A stretch of 7,413 nucleotides of DNA from an uncultured Alphaproteobacteria bacterium (GCA_944390185.1 CALXPA010000043.1:1-7413); one strand, 5' to 3'. Shown: positions 1 through 6,149, counted from the stretch's first letter. The notes: generated from the letters alone by a model not told the origin. Numbers and translations: made by a program.

Positions 1-1134
1 GATGGCACACTGCAACCGGATCCAGATTCAAAATTGACCGAACCGTATGTTATTCGCCCGACATCTGAAACAATCATTGGGGATGCAATGTCGCGCTGGG
101 TACAATCGTATCGCGATTTGCCAATGAAATTGAATCAGTGGGTAAATGTTATGCGCTGGGAAATGCGTCCACGCTTGTTCTTGCGTACATCTGAATTTTA
201 TTGGCAAGAAGGTCATAATGCATTCGCCACACATGAAGAGGCAAACGCAGACGCGCGCAAAATGCACCGCGTGTATGGCGACTATATGCGCGAAATTTTG
301 GCAATCCCGTCAATCATGGGTGAAAAAACACCCGAAGAAAGATTCGCCGGCGCGGACCACACATATACACTGGAACATATTATGCAGGACGGGCGCGCGT
401 TACAGGCCGGGACATCGCATGACCTGGGCCAGCATTTTGCAAAATCGTTTGGTATCCAGTTTCTGGATACGGACGGTGTGCTAAAACATGCATGGACAAC
501 ATCGTGGGGTGTTTCAACCCGCATGATGGGCAGCTTGTTCATGACGCATTCCGACGATGATGGCCTGGTTCTGCCGCCCGCCATCGCCCCGTACCAGGTT
601 GTGATTATCCCAATCACGCGCGACGACACGGCCGACGCATTAAACGCGTTCGCAGAAAAACTGGGCGAACGTTTGCGTGATATGAACGTGCGCGTGTTGG
701 TCGATACGTCTGATATGCGTGCACCGGACAAGATGTGGAAATGGATTAAGCGTGGCGTACCATTGCGCGCAGAAATTGGTGCACGTGAAATGGATGAAAA
801 CAATGTAACGGTTACGCGCCGTGATGTGGGAAAATCGTCAAAACAGACAATGTCGCTGGACGCGTTTGTCGCAGATGTCCAGAATATGTTGGCGCAAATC
901 CAGCATGATATGTACGACGCGGTTGTGGCGCGCAATAAAACAATGATTCACGATGTCGCGGATTTAGGCGCACTGGAATCGGCGTTATCAGACGGCCAGA
1001 TTGGATTTTTCCGCATCAAATACGATTTGACCACGAATGAACAGTTTGATGGCCTGGTGGAAAAATACAAAATATCGCGTCGATGCCTGGATGATAACGA
1101 TCCGACATACGTATATGTTGCCAAGTCGTACTGA
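1..1134 (+). CDS. proS: Prolyl-tRNA synthetase, archaeal/eukaryote-like class (5' end missing)
   Basis: This enzyme attaches proline to tRNA(Pro) using ATP, in the cytoplasm. The frame is open from base 1 without a start, so the gene begins outside the window. 377 codons are present, and roughly 100-120 N-terminal residues should be missing if the protein has the usual length near 490. The class II synthetase signature is visible in order. The proline-binding TXE loop RPTSET is at nt 55-72. Motif 2 (RWEMRPRLFLRTSEFYWQEG) follows, then GTSHDLGQ, then motif 3 (TSWGVSTRMMGSLFMTHSDD, leading into GLVLPP). Next comes the anticodon-binding domain (APYQVVIIPI … DKMWKWIKRGVPLRAEIG). The end, VAKSY, is the conserved C-terminal Tyr of this class. 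The long editing insertion of typical bacterial ProRS is absent between motifs 2 and 3. The C-terminal zinc-type domain keeps only one Cys (SRRCLDD). The stop is TGA, followed directly by a terminator. Confidence 0.96.
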   Translation, partial: DGTLQPDPDSKLTEPYVIRPTSETIIGDAMSRWVQSYRDLPMKLNQWVNVMRWEMRPRLFLRTSEFYWQEGHNAFATHEEANADARKMHRVYGDYMREILAIPSIMGEKTPEERFAGADHTYTLEHIMQDGRALQAGTSHDLGQHFAKSFGIQFLDTDGVLKHAWTTSWGVSTRMMGSLFMTHSDDDGLVLPPAIAPYQVVIIPITRDDTADALNAFAEKLGERLRDMNVRVLVDTSDMRAPDKMWKWIKRGVPLRAEIGAREMDENNVTVTRRDVGKSSKQTMSLDAFVADVQNMLAQIQHDMYDAVVARNKTMIHDVADLGALESALSDGQIGFFRIKYDLTTNEQFDGLVEKYKISRRCLDDNDPTYVYVAKSY

Positions 1135-1142
1135 CCACGACG

Positions 1143-1166
1143 CCCGCCCCACGGGGCGGGTTTTTC
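1143..1166 (+). terminator. Intrinsic terminator of proS
   Basis: CCCGCCC (1143-1149) pairs with GGGCGGG (1154-1160) around a CACG loop, followed at once by TTTTT. It lies 8 nt after the proS stop and closes that transcript. Confidence 0.9.
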
Positions 1167-1177
1167 ATTTGACTTGA

Positions 1178-1209
1178 TAAAATCAAAGACCCCCACCGTT
1201 CGGTGGGGG
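1178..1209 (-). terminator. Intrinsic terminator of the minus-strand barrel gene
   Basis: The arms 1190-1198 (CCCCCACCG) and 1201-1209 (CGGTGGGGG) are perfectly complementary. Read on the minus strand, the hairpin is followed by a T-rich run, TCTTTGATTTT. It sits about 40 nt past the stop of the 1251-2282 gene. A second small inverted repeat, TTGAT/ATCAA (1174-1178/1182-1186), lies just beyond. The T-run is interrupted, so it is weaker than the proS terminator. Confidence 0.75.
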
Positions 1210-1250
1210 CATGTCCAATATATGTTCAGTTTAATTTGTTTTGATTTATT

Positions 1251-2282
1251 TTAGAACGCCAGGTTCAAGCGTAATCCGACTTCGGCCTTGACGTCTGTAC
1301 CATTTTGCGATTGCGCGTGCGCATCGTCAAAAGTGTATTCGCCGTACAGGGCAACCTGGACATTATCGGTCAATTGATTTGCAACCGACAATGTAACGAT
1401 GTATTCATCAAAACCATCATCCATGTTAGACAGATCGGCGATAAATTTATCAACCGCTGCGCGTATGTTTTCACTGACATTGATGTCTGTGGCCAGACTT
1501 TCTACGCCATTGTCCGCATGGTGATTGTATTTGAATCCTGCGCCCCATGACCAGCGATCATTAACCTGGTAAAACGCATTCAGGCCAAAATTAACCTCGG
1601 TCGTGGACTTCAGATTAACAGAAATCTCGCCCGGCAGACCGATTGGCGGATTAGTCACCATTATTGAAGACATTGATGGGTTACCCATCAAATCGCCTGC
1701 GGTTAATCCAGCGATGTCGATCACATTATTGCTGTTGCCGAATGTCTGCAGAACTTCGACAAATGCGCTGGTGGTTAACTTGCTCCACGTTTTGCCGAAT
1801 CGTACCCCGGCATCCACGCCCCAGCGGCCGTTGGAATAGTTATCGTACTGGAATCCTGTGCCGGTATATGCGCCGCGCATTTTGTTAATTCCGCCCAAGT
1901 GCGCATCCGCATAGACATCTAATACAATATTGTCGTATGTTTCAACCGCACGCCATATCAGACCCAACCGGCCGTGATTCATGCCCTGGCGGTCAATATC
2001 TGCGTCGTGTGTATACTGGAACGCGCCGCGGATTGCGATACGATCAGTGATACCCACGCCCAGTTCTTCTTGGATGCGCCAGATTGGGAATTCGGTTTCG
2101 CCATCATGACCCTTGGCCACGTGGGCATCCGAACTGTCGGCAACCTTTAACATTAAACCTGCCGCTGTCTTGGAATAAAATTCACCAGATGTTGGCATAT
2201 ACAACGGATTTTCCAAATTAGCCGCCATCGCAGGTGTCGCCAAGACAGATGCCACTGCCGCTAATTTTAAACTTTTTTTCAT
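1251..2282 (-). CDS. Outer-membrane beta-barrel protein, unnamed family
   Basis: A 343-aa protein probably inserted in the outer membrane; no specific family was recognised and the transported substrate, if any, is unknown. The N-terminus MKKSLKLAAVASVLATPAMA is a clear signal peptide with cleavage expected after Ala20. The mature part alternates polar and hydrophobic residues in amphipathic strands (for example GRLGLIWRAVE, IVLDVYADAHLG, VQVALYGEYTF), and the protein ends in VGLRLNLAF. A C-terminal Phe after alternating hydrophobics is the usual barrel assembly signal. There are no cysteines. The region around residues 190-225 (NNVIDIAGLTAGDLMGNPSM…) and a segment near 265-295 rich in Asp and Asn look like long loops. 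The start is supported by TAAGGAGT (2289-2296 on the minus strand) 6 nt before ATG. The gene stands alone, converges on proS and is transcribed divergently from the 2533 gene. Confidence 0.85.
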   Translation of the reverse strand: MKKSLKLAAVASVLATPAMAANLENPLYMPTSGEFYSKTAAGLMLKVADSSDAHVAKGHDGETEFPIWRIQEELGVGITDRIAIRGAFQYTHDADIDRQGMNHGRLGLIWRAVETYDNIVLDVYADAHLGGINKMRGAYTGTGFQYDNYSNGRWGVDAGVRFGKTWSKLTTSAFVEVLQTFGNSNNVIDIAGLTAGDLMGNPSMSSIMVTNPPIGLPGEISVNLKSTTEVNFGLNAFYQVNDRWSWGAGFKYNHHADNGVESLATDINVSENIRAAVDKFIADLSNMDDGFDEYIVTLSVANQLTDNVQVALYGEYTFDDAHAQSQNGTDVKAEVGLRLNLAF

Positions 2283-2312
2283 CTTTTAACTCCTTACGTT
2301 TTTGCGATGAAA

Positions 2313-2341
2313 TGAATATGCACGACCCCCATTATTGGCAA
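2313..2341 (-). promoter_or_regulatory. Candidate promoter of the minus-strand barrel gene
   Basis: On the minus strand TTGCCA (2341-2336) is followed after 17 nt by TATTCA (2318-2313). A start near 2306 would give a leader of about 24 nt containing the Shine-Dalgarno site. The -10 matches the consensus at only three of six positions. A second copy of the same -35 at 2378-2373 is also followed after 17 nt by a TAT-starting hexamer (TATGGC, 2355-2350), so there may be tandem promoters. Confidence 0.4.
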
Positions 2342-2378
2342 GATCGCGGGCCATATCCGCCCCGCCCATTATTGGCAA
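2328..2378. repeat. Pair of 14-bp direct repeats in the divergent promoter region
   Basis: CCCATTATTGGCAA occurs exactly at 2328-2341 and again at 2365-2378, 37 bp apart (about 3.5 helical turns). Each copy contains TTGGCAA, which reads as a -35-like element on either strand. The copies could be binding sites for a regulator or duplicated promoter parts. The sequence alone does not decide between these. Confidence 0.6.
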
Positions 2379-2400
2379 CAGTGCGTTTTTGTGATATAAC
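2372..2400 (+). promoter_or_regulatory. Upstream plus-strand promoter toward the 2533 gene
   Basis: TTGGCA (2372-2377), a 17-nt spacer, then the extended -10 TGATATAAC (2392-2400), preceded by a five-T tract. Transcription would start near 2407 and give a leader of about 125 nt for the gene at 2533. The -10 is overlapped by the inverted repeat at 2395-2407, which suggests control at this site. Confidence 0.55.
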
Positions 2401-2407
2401 CGTTATA
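2395..2407. promoter_or_regulatory. Palindrome overlapping a -10 box (possible operator)
   Basis: TATAAC-C-GTTATA has perfect 6-bp arms around one central base. Its left arm is the -10 hexamer of the plus-strand promoter, and its right arm reads TATAAC on the minus strand. This is a typical position for a repressor site, but AT-rich palindromes also arise by chance. Confidence 0.35.
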
Positions 2408-2463
2408 CAGGGTGCAATATTATGTGAATAAAGTCAAAACAAAATAATCATGCATGCCCAGAC

Positions 2464-2493
2464 TTGATATGTGGGGGATTTTACCTATATAAG
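2464..2493 (+). promoter_or_regulatory. Proximal promoter of the 174-aa gene
   Basis: TTGATA (2464-2469) with TATATA (2486-2491) at 16 nt, or TATAAG (2488-2493) at 18 nt. The start would fall near 2498, just at the hairpin at 2497-2514, giving a leader of about 35 nt. The same TTG is a possible in-frame start codon, but it is far less likely to be used for translation than ATG 2533. Confidence 0.55.
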
Positions 2494-2496
2494 TAT

Positions 2497-2514
2497 GACG
2501 CCCCAGGTGGCGTC
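2497..2514 (+). promoter_or_regulatory. Hairpin near the 5' end of the 174-aa gene's transcript
   Basis: GACGCC (2497-2502) and GGCGTC (2509-2514) form a perfect 6-bp GC-rich stem with loop CCAGGT. No T-tract follows, so it is not a terminator. It lies about 6 nt before the AAGGGG ribosome site (2521-2526). It might stabilise the mRNA or affect ribosome access. Confidence 0.45.
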
Positions 2515-2532
2515 TGGCCAAAGGGGTGTAAT

Positions 2533-3057
2533 ATGAACGACGATTTTAATAAATATATGCAGATGATTGCGGGGGCAAATCTGCAGAAGTCCACAGAAAA
2601 ACAACTGGCTGAATCTGATCGGCAACGAATATCACAGGCGTATTTTGACTTGTTTTATAATTTAACTGCGACGACGTGGTTGCGCGGCGGCAGTTTGGGG
2701 CACGCATGGTATACGGCCATGGCCCAGATGAAGTCTTTTGTTTCGGCCCGTGATGCCCAAAATCCGGCCGCCATGTATATGCGTCAACTGGTTGCCGCCC
2801 ACAATGCCCGATGGGGGCAATTAATGATGACCAGCCCGCACCGCGACGATGTAATCGATGTATCGCCCCAGTTGCGCCAAGAATGGTCCCAGCGCGTGGC
2901 CAAAAAATCGACGGCGGCATTGGCAATATTGAACCAGATTTTGGCGGCGTATAAACAGGCCGCGCCCGCCCCAGATCATAAAAACGCCATGCCCCAGGCC
3001 CAGGCATTACTGTTGGCCCAGCTGTACCAGCGCCGAAATTCTGGTGCGACGATGTGA
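2533..3057 (+). CDS. Unrecognised 174-aa cytoplasmic protein
   Basis: Not recognised as any named family. ATG 2533 is chosen because AAGGGG (2521-2526) lies 6 nt upstream and the promoter and hairpin occupy the stretch before it. The in-frame extension back to TTG 2464 would start inside the promoter. The protein begins MNDDFNKYMQMIAGANLQ and has no signal peptide or membrane segment. It looks mostly helical and rich in Ala, Gln and Met, with aromatic clusters (QAYFDLFYNLTATTWLRGG, HAWYTAMAQMKSF). A later helical block is AALAILNQILAAYKQ, followed by a Pro/Ala linker and a final helix LLLAQLYQRRNS. There are no cysteines and no catalytic signature could be seen. Codon use matches its neighbours, the promoter and ribosome site fit, and a strong terminator follows. 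It is very probably a real single-gene transcript with unknown function. Confidence 0.8.
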   Translation: MNDDFNKYMQMIAGANLQKSTEKQLAESDRQRISQAYFDLFYNLTATTWLRGGSLGHAWYTAMAQMKSFVSARDAQNPAAMYMRQLVAAHNARWGQLMMTSPHRDDVIDVSPQLRQEWSQRVAKKSTAALAILNQILAAYKQAAPAPDHKNAMPQAQALLLAQLYQRRNSGATM

Positions 3058-3070
3058 TACAGTGACCGCG

Positions 3071-3096
3071 AACGCCCCGACGGGGCGTTTGTTTTT
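3071..3096 (+). terminator. Intrinsic terminator of the 174-aa gene
   Basis: AACGCCCC (3071-3078) pairs with GGGGCGTT (3082-3089) around GAC, then TGTTTTT. It lies 13 nt after the TGA stop. The core resembles the proS terminator. Confidence 0.9.
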
Positions 3097-3137
3097 CATC
3101 GGGTTGAAATTGTCACTAAATACTTTTATCTGTATCC

Positions 3138-3152
3138 TTTTTGTGATATAAT
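3138..3152 (+). promoter_or_regulatory. Extended -10 promoter of the barrel/glycine-zipper operon
   Basis: A five-T run and G, then TGATATAAT (3144-3152): a perfect -10 with the TGn extension. No good -35 is found at 16-18 nt (TTTATC/TTTTAT only). The start near 3159 would lie at or inside the AAAGGA ribosome site, leaving a leader of only about 20 nt. An ATG at 3151 overlaps the -10 and so cannot be the translation start. Confidence 0.75.
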
Positions 3153-3177
3153 GTTTGCAAAGGAAAATGGAAAGGCT

Positions 3178-4281
3178 ATGAAACAAGTCAGCTTTTTTGC
3201 TGTATTGGCGGGGGCTATGTTGATTGCGCACGGGCCCGTTATGGCGGCATATCCGGTGTATACTGGGTACCAGGGTACTAATGCCGCGGGCCAAGTTGTA
3301 TATCTGCCGTCGAATGCGGGCGCGGTGAATACGGGTGTGGTGAATACTGGATCGGTTGTCACGACAAACGCCGTCAACGCGGCCAGTCCGACGCGCGTAA
3401 CCGGTGCGTTGCCACGGGTTGGATCAAATGCAACAAATGCAGGGCGCCAGTATTACGAGCCGGCTGACTTTGACCGTCTGGCCGACAGTGGATTGTATGT
3501 TGGGTTGTCTGTGGGTTATTCAGCCAGTGTCAGTGGCGCGATGATTGCAGACTATATGGATGAACAGAACGCGTGGTTTGTGCCCGGCGCTTTTCAAGAG
3601 GCTGAATTTGCAACCGACACCGTTATCCCATTACAGTTATCTGTTGGTGCATCGATAAATAATGACATTCGTGTGGATTTTTCTTATTTACGTTATTCCG
3701 GAATTGCATATCCTTCTATGACCCAGTCGGCCAATGGTATCGGCGGGTATGTTGAAACCGCGGTCGAAGGTGGGGCCATTACATCAAATGCAACGATGCT
3801 GAATTTATACTATAACATTGACGCGTACACAGGATATCTGGCGGGCGGAATGTTGCGGCCGTATGTTGGTGTTGGACTGGGGATTTCGTTGAATACGATT
3901 GCAGACTATGTTGTGTACGACGGAACGTTTTATTCAGAAATGGAACCCAGCGTTGCGGGGCCGGGCGATTTGACGGGTATTTCGGATGTGTATGCGTATC
4001 ATAACGGTGGCACCACAGAGCAGCTGGCGTTCGCATTCGAAGGTGGTCTGACAACCGAACTAGATGGCGGGATGAAGCTGGACTTTTTTGTGCGCTATAC
4101 CAATCTGGGCCAGGTGAAAACATCGGGCAGTATTATTGTATCCCAGACAGAATGGTTGGGCGACGGCGCAGGCAGCGAATATCCCGCACCATACGACAGC
4201 GTATTCCATTACACAAATTGGTACGAGAGTGGACGTCTAAGCACGATTGATTTAGGTGTCCGTTTGCGTCTGCAATTCTGA
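3178..4281 (+). CDS. Surface-antigen-like outer-membrane beta-barrel protein
   Basis: A 367-aa exported protein. MKQVSFFAVLAGAMLIAHGPVMA is a signal peptide, with cleavage expected after Ala23 (VMA|AYP). Residues 24-104 form a flexible Gly/Asn/Thr/Val-rich region with a short repeat (NTGVVNTGSVV, residues 51-61). The barrel starts at GLYVGLSVGYS (about 105). It includes LQLSVGASINNDIRVDFSY and RPYVGVGLGIS, typical of OmpA-N/Msp4-like surface-antigen barrels, and ends DLGVRLRLQF with the terminal Phe used for outer-membrane assembly. There are no cysteines. The start at 3178 is preferred over the in-frame ATG 3151, which lies in the -10 box; AAAGGA (3159-3164) and GGAAAGG (3169-3175) precede it. 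The glycine-zipper gene follows after 62 nt with no terminator between, so the two are probably co-transcribed. Barrel assignment is firm; family membership is an inference. Confidence 0.85.
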   Translation: MKQVSFFAVLAGAMLIAHGPVMAAYPVYTGYQGTNAAGQVVYLPSNAGAVNTGVVNTGSVVTTNAVNAASPTRVTGALPRVGSNATNAGRQYYEPADFDRLADSGLYVGLSVGYSASVSGAMIADYMDEQNAWFVPGAFQEAEFATDTVIPLQLSVGASINNDIRVDFSYLRYSGIAYPSMTQSANGIGGYVETAVEGGAITSNATMLNLYYNIDAYTGYLAGGMLRPYVGVGLGISLNTIADYVVYDGTFYSEMEPSVAGPGDLTGISDVYAYHNGGTTEQLAFAFEGGLTTELDGGMKLDFFVRYTNLGQVKTSGSIIVSQTEWLGDGAGSEYPAPYDSVFHYTNWYESGRLSTIDLGVRLRLQF

Positions 4282-4343
4282 TGACCATGTTTGGTTGCGT
4301 ATTATGGATATAGACAACGGCAGCGGAGGGGGCGTTCCAGTAC

Positions 4344-6077
4344 ATGAAGACCAACAAGCATTCAATTTTGCACTATTCTTTGTTTGCGGCACTGATTGGT
4401 GTTGTTCCTGTGACGGCGTTTTCTGCGATGCGTGTCGGTAATCATACGCGCAGTTATGCGGATGCGTATAACCAGGTTAATGCCCAGGTTGCGGCCGCAA
4501 CATCCGGGTCCAGTGCGTGGACCACCACGACAACCACCGCATCCCAAAGTGATACCACCACAGACCCCAGTGCGAATTTACCTGTGCGCGTGGCGGATGG
4601 TACCTTGGCGCAACAGATTGCAAATGGCGACAGTCGTGCGTCTGTGTCTATGGCCCAGCTGGACAATTGTGCGATGATTTACCCAAATGGCGAATTTGAA
4701 TGGGCGCGTCCGACGTTGGGAACTGGAACTGGTGGCGCGGCCACATGCGTGGCGGTGGTTGAAATGCGCGGATACCAGATGGGACCAAATGGCGAAGACG
4801 TGGTATTGGCGCGTGCGAATTTAGCGGCAGGTGATTCTGTACAGTGCAACATATCCGCATTTCCATCTGTATCGTATACCCAGGCCGCGGGCGAGATTGA
4901 ATTTCCTGCGGATAATCCGCCAACCCGTGAAGATGTTGAACGCCAGATGAATATCGAACAAAAGCAAAATGCTGGATTGCGTATCGCCGCGGGTGCGATA
5001 TTGGGCGGGCTGGTCGGTAACATTGCGGGCGCCGGCACTGGCGACAGTCTGTTGGGCACAAACCAAGAAAAAATACAGGGTTCGGCCCTGGGGGCACTGG
5101 GCGGCGCGGCATTGATGGCAGGAAACGTATACGCGGGCAAGGTTGCCGGTGACACCATTTTATCGGCGGGTGTAAACGCGGCGGCGGGCAGCGCAATTGG
5201 TAATATGGCCGCCACGGGGGAATCTGTATTGCGCATTGACGACTGTGTTGTTGATGGCCGCGAAACGACGTGTTTGTTCGGGGCGGTTGCCACGGGCAAG
5301 ACGTTGAATTTGACCACTGCCACGGGTGCCAGCGCATCGTCATCTGGGACGGGTGGTGAACCCGCGCCCCAGACCGCATTCTATAATTTCACAACCGAAG
5401 AAACATACGTATGCGATGCAGAATTGAAAAACTGTGAAAGACGGGAATTGATATCTGTTGTTCTGGACGGTTTGCCAAAGACCACGGTTAACTATGCGGA
5501 TCGTGCCGAACTGGACACACTGATGAATGATCTGTCGCGCCAGTTTTACTTTGATTCAGAAACCAAGACCATGCATGCCGGCAATAACGGCAGTGGGGAT
5601 GGTATATTCGCCCAGATTCGTTCTGCGTCCGAAATGGATCGGCAAGTTGCGGCCATGATACCAGATGTCCAGGATACTGCATTTGGAATCAAGTATTCTG
5701 ATTGGGGTGAATGGCAACGTTCACATCGTGGGGTGCGGATTGTTGGGCGTAACACTGCAGCGCAATCGTTTGCGTTGGATGGCGAATATTCCATAGACGA
5801 CTTTTACCCCATGGTTGTGGATGCCGCCGGGGGCAGTGTGATTGACTTTGGAAACAAGGCGCGTTTGAAAAACACATTGGTTGGTGCCGGTGCCGGTGGG
5901 GCGATGGGGGCATTGGCCGGGTACCAGGGCGCCCAGGATGATGTTGAAAATCGTCTGGTCACAGAAACGATGCGGTACCAGGATTCTTTATCTAATATAT
6001 ACTGTGCCACGGGGAATCGGTACCTGTCGCAATATAACGATATGGTCTATGTCCCGGCGATGGTGACGGATGAATAG
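4344..6077 (+). CDS. Secreted glycine-zipper protein of unknown function
   Basis: A 577-aa protein not recognised as any named family. Residues 1-28 form a signal peptide (SLFAALIGVVPVTAFSA, then M29). A Thr/Ser-rich low-complexity stretch follows at about 50-75. Eight cysteines are present (109, 135, 168, 301, 310, 357, 364, 554). The even number, with close pairs C301/C310 and C357/C364, suggests disulfides outside the cytoplasm. A long Gly/Ala-rich segment at about 210-295 begins AGLRIAAGAILGGLVGNIAG and has many GxxxG spacings. A second zipper at 510-529 reads NTLVGAGAGGAMGALAGYQG. Such zippers pack in membranes or oligomers. The segment before the first zipper (EDVERQMNIEQKQNAG) is charged and helical. 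GGAGGGGG (4325-4332) lies 11 nt before the ATG. The gene follows the barrel gene by 62 nt, which suggests a shared envelope role, perhaps as a pore, adhesin or assembly partner. A terminator follows the TAG stop. Confidence 0.8.
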   Translation: MKTNKHSILHYSLFAALIGVVPVTAFSAMRVGNHTRSYADAYNQVNAQVAAATSGSSAWTTTTTTASQSDTTTDPSANLPVRVADGTLAQQIANGDSRASVSMAQLDNCAMIYPNGEFEWARPTLGTGTGGAATCVAVVEMRGYQMGPNGEDVVLARANLAAGDSVQCNISAFPSVSYTQAAGEIEFPADNPPTREDVERQMNIEQKQNAGLRIAAGAILGGLVGNIAGAGTGDSLLGTNQEKIQGSALGALGGAALMAGNVYAGKVAGDTILSAGVNAAAGSAIGNMAATGESVLRIDDCVVDGRETTCLFGAVATGKTLNLTTATGASASSSGTGGEPAPQTAFYNFTTEETYVCDAELKNCERRELISVVLDGLPKTTVNYADRAELDTLMNDLSRQFYFDSETKTMHAGNNGSGDGIFAQIRSASEMDRQVAAMIPDVQDTAFGIKYSDWGEWQRSHRGVRIVGRNTAAQSFALDGEYSIDDFYPMVVDAAGGSVIDFGNKARLKNTLVGAGAGGAMGALAGYQGAQDDVENRLVTETMRYQDSLSNIYCATGNRYLSQYNDMVYVPAMVTDE

Positions 6078-6086
6078 TTAAAAAAG

Positions 6087-6108
6087 ACAGGGCGACGCCC
6101 TGTTTTTT
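6087..6108 (+). terminator. Intrinsic terminator of the barrel/glycine-zipper operon
   Basis: ACAGGGC (6087-6093) and GCCCTGT (6097-6103) form a 7-bp stem with loop GAC, followed by T's through 6108. An A-run before the stem (6080-6085) could also make it work on the minus strand. Its T-tract touches the next promoter's -10. Confidence 0.9.
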
Positions 6109-6118
6109 ATGATATAAT
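6104..6118 (+). promoter_or_regulatory. Extended -10 promoter of the lactate dehydrogenase gene
   Basis: TGATATAAT (6110-6118) is a perfect -10 with the TGn extension, directly after a T-tract that is also the tail of the preceding terminator. The -35 position would fall inside the terminator stem and does not match. The start near 6125 gives a leader of about 25 nt holding TGCAAAGGA (6131-6139). Confidence 0.75.
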
Positions 6119-6149
6119 TACCCATGTTAATGCAAAGGATTGGAAAAAT

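Noticed and set aside
282..935. 217-codon open frame on the minus strand inside proS
   Set aside because: Antisense to a clear synthetase gene; Ser/Arg/Thr-rich with no ribosome site or family features.
1132..1134. Possible UGA-to-Trp recoding, considered because UGA interrupts the last gene
   Set aside because: UGA ends proS exactly at the conserved KSY tail before a terminator, and also ends two other genes, so it is a normal stop.
2464..2532. TTG-initiated N-terminal extension of the 174-aa protein
   Set aside because: The TTG is the -35 of the promoter and the extension spans the -10 and hairpin; ATG 2533 has a proper ribosome site.
2283..2532. Riboswitch or small RNA in the 250-bp intergenic region
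   Set aside because: Only short simple inverted repeats are present, with no recognised aptamer core and no internal terminator.
3151..3177. ATG 3151 as start of the surface barrel gene
   Set aside because: The ATG overlaps the perfect -10 box, and the extra residues would spoil the signal peptide.
4282..4343. Separate promoter for the glycine-zipper gene (TATTAT near 4300)
   Set aside because: No convincing -35 at the right distance, and no terminator precedes it; co-transcription is simpler.
4648..5379. 243- and 214-codon minus-strand open frames opposite the glycine-zipper gene
   Set aside because: Pro/Arg/His-rich translation is a by-product of the Gly/Ala-rich coding strand; the plus frame has a signal peptide, ribosome site and terminator.
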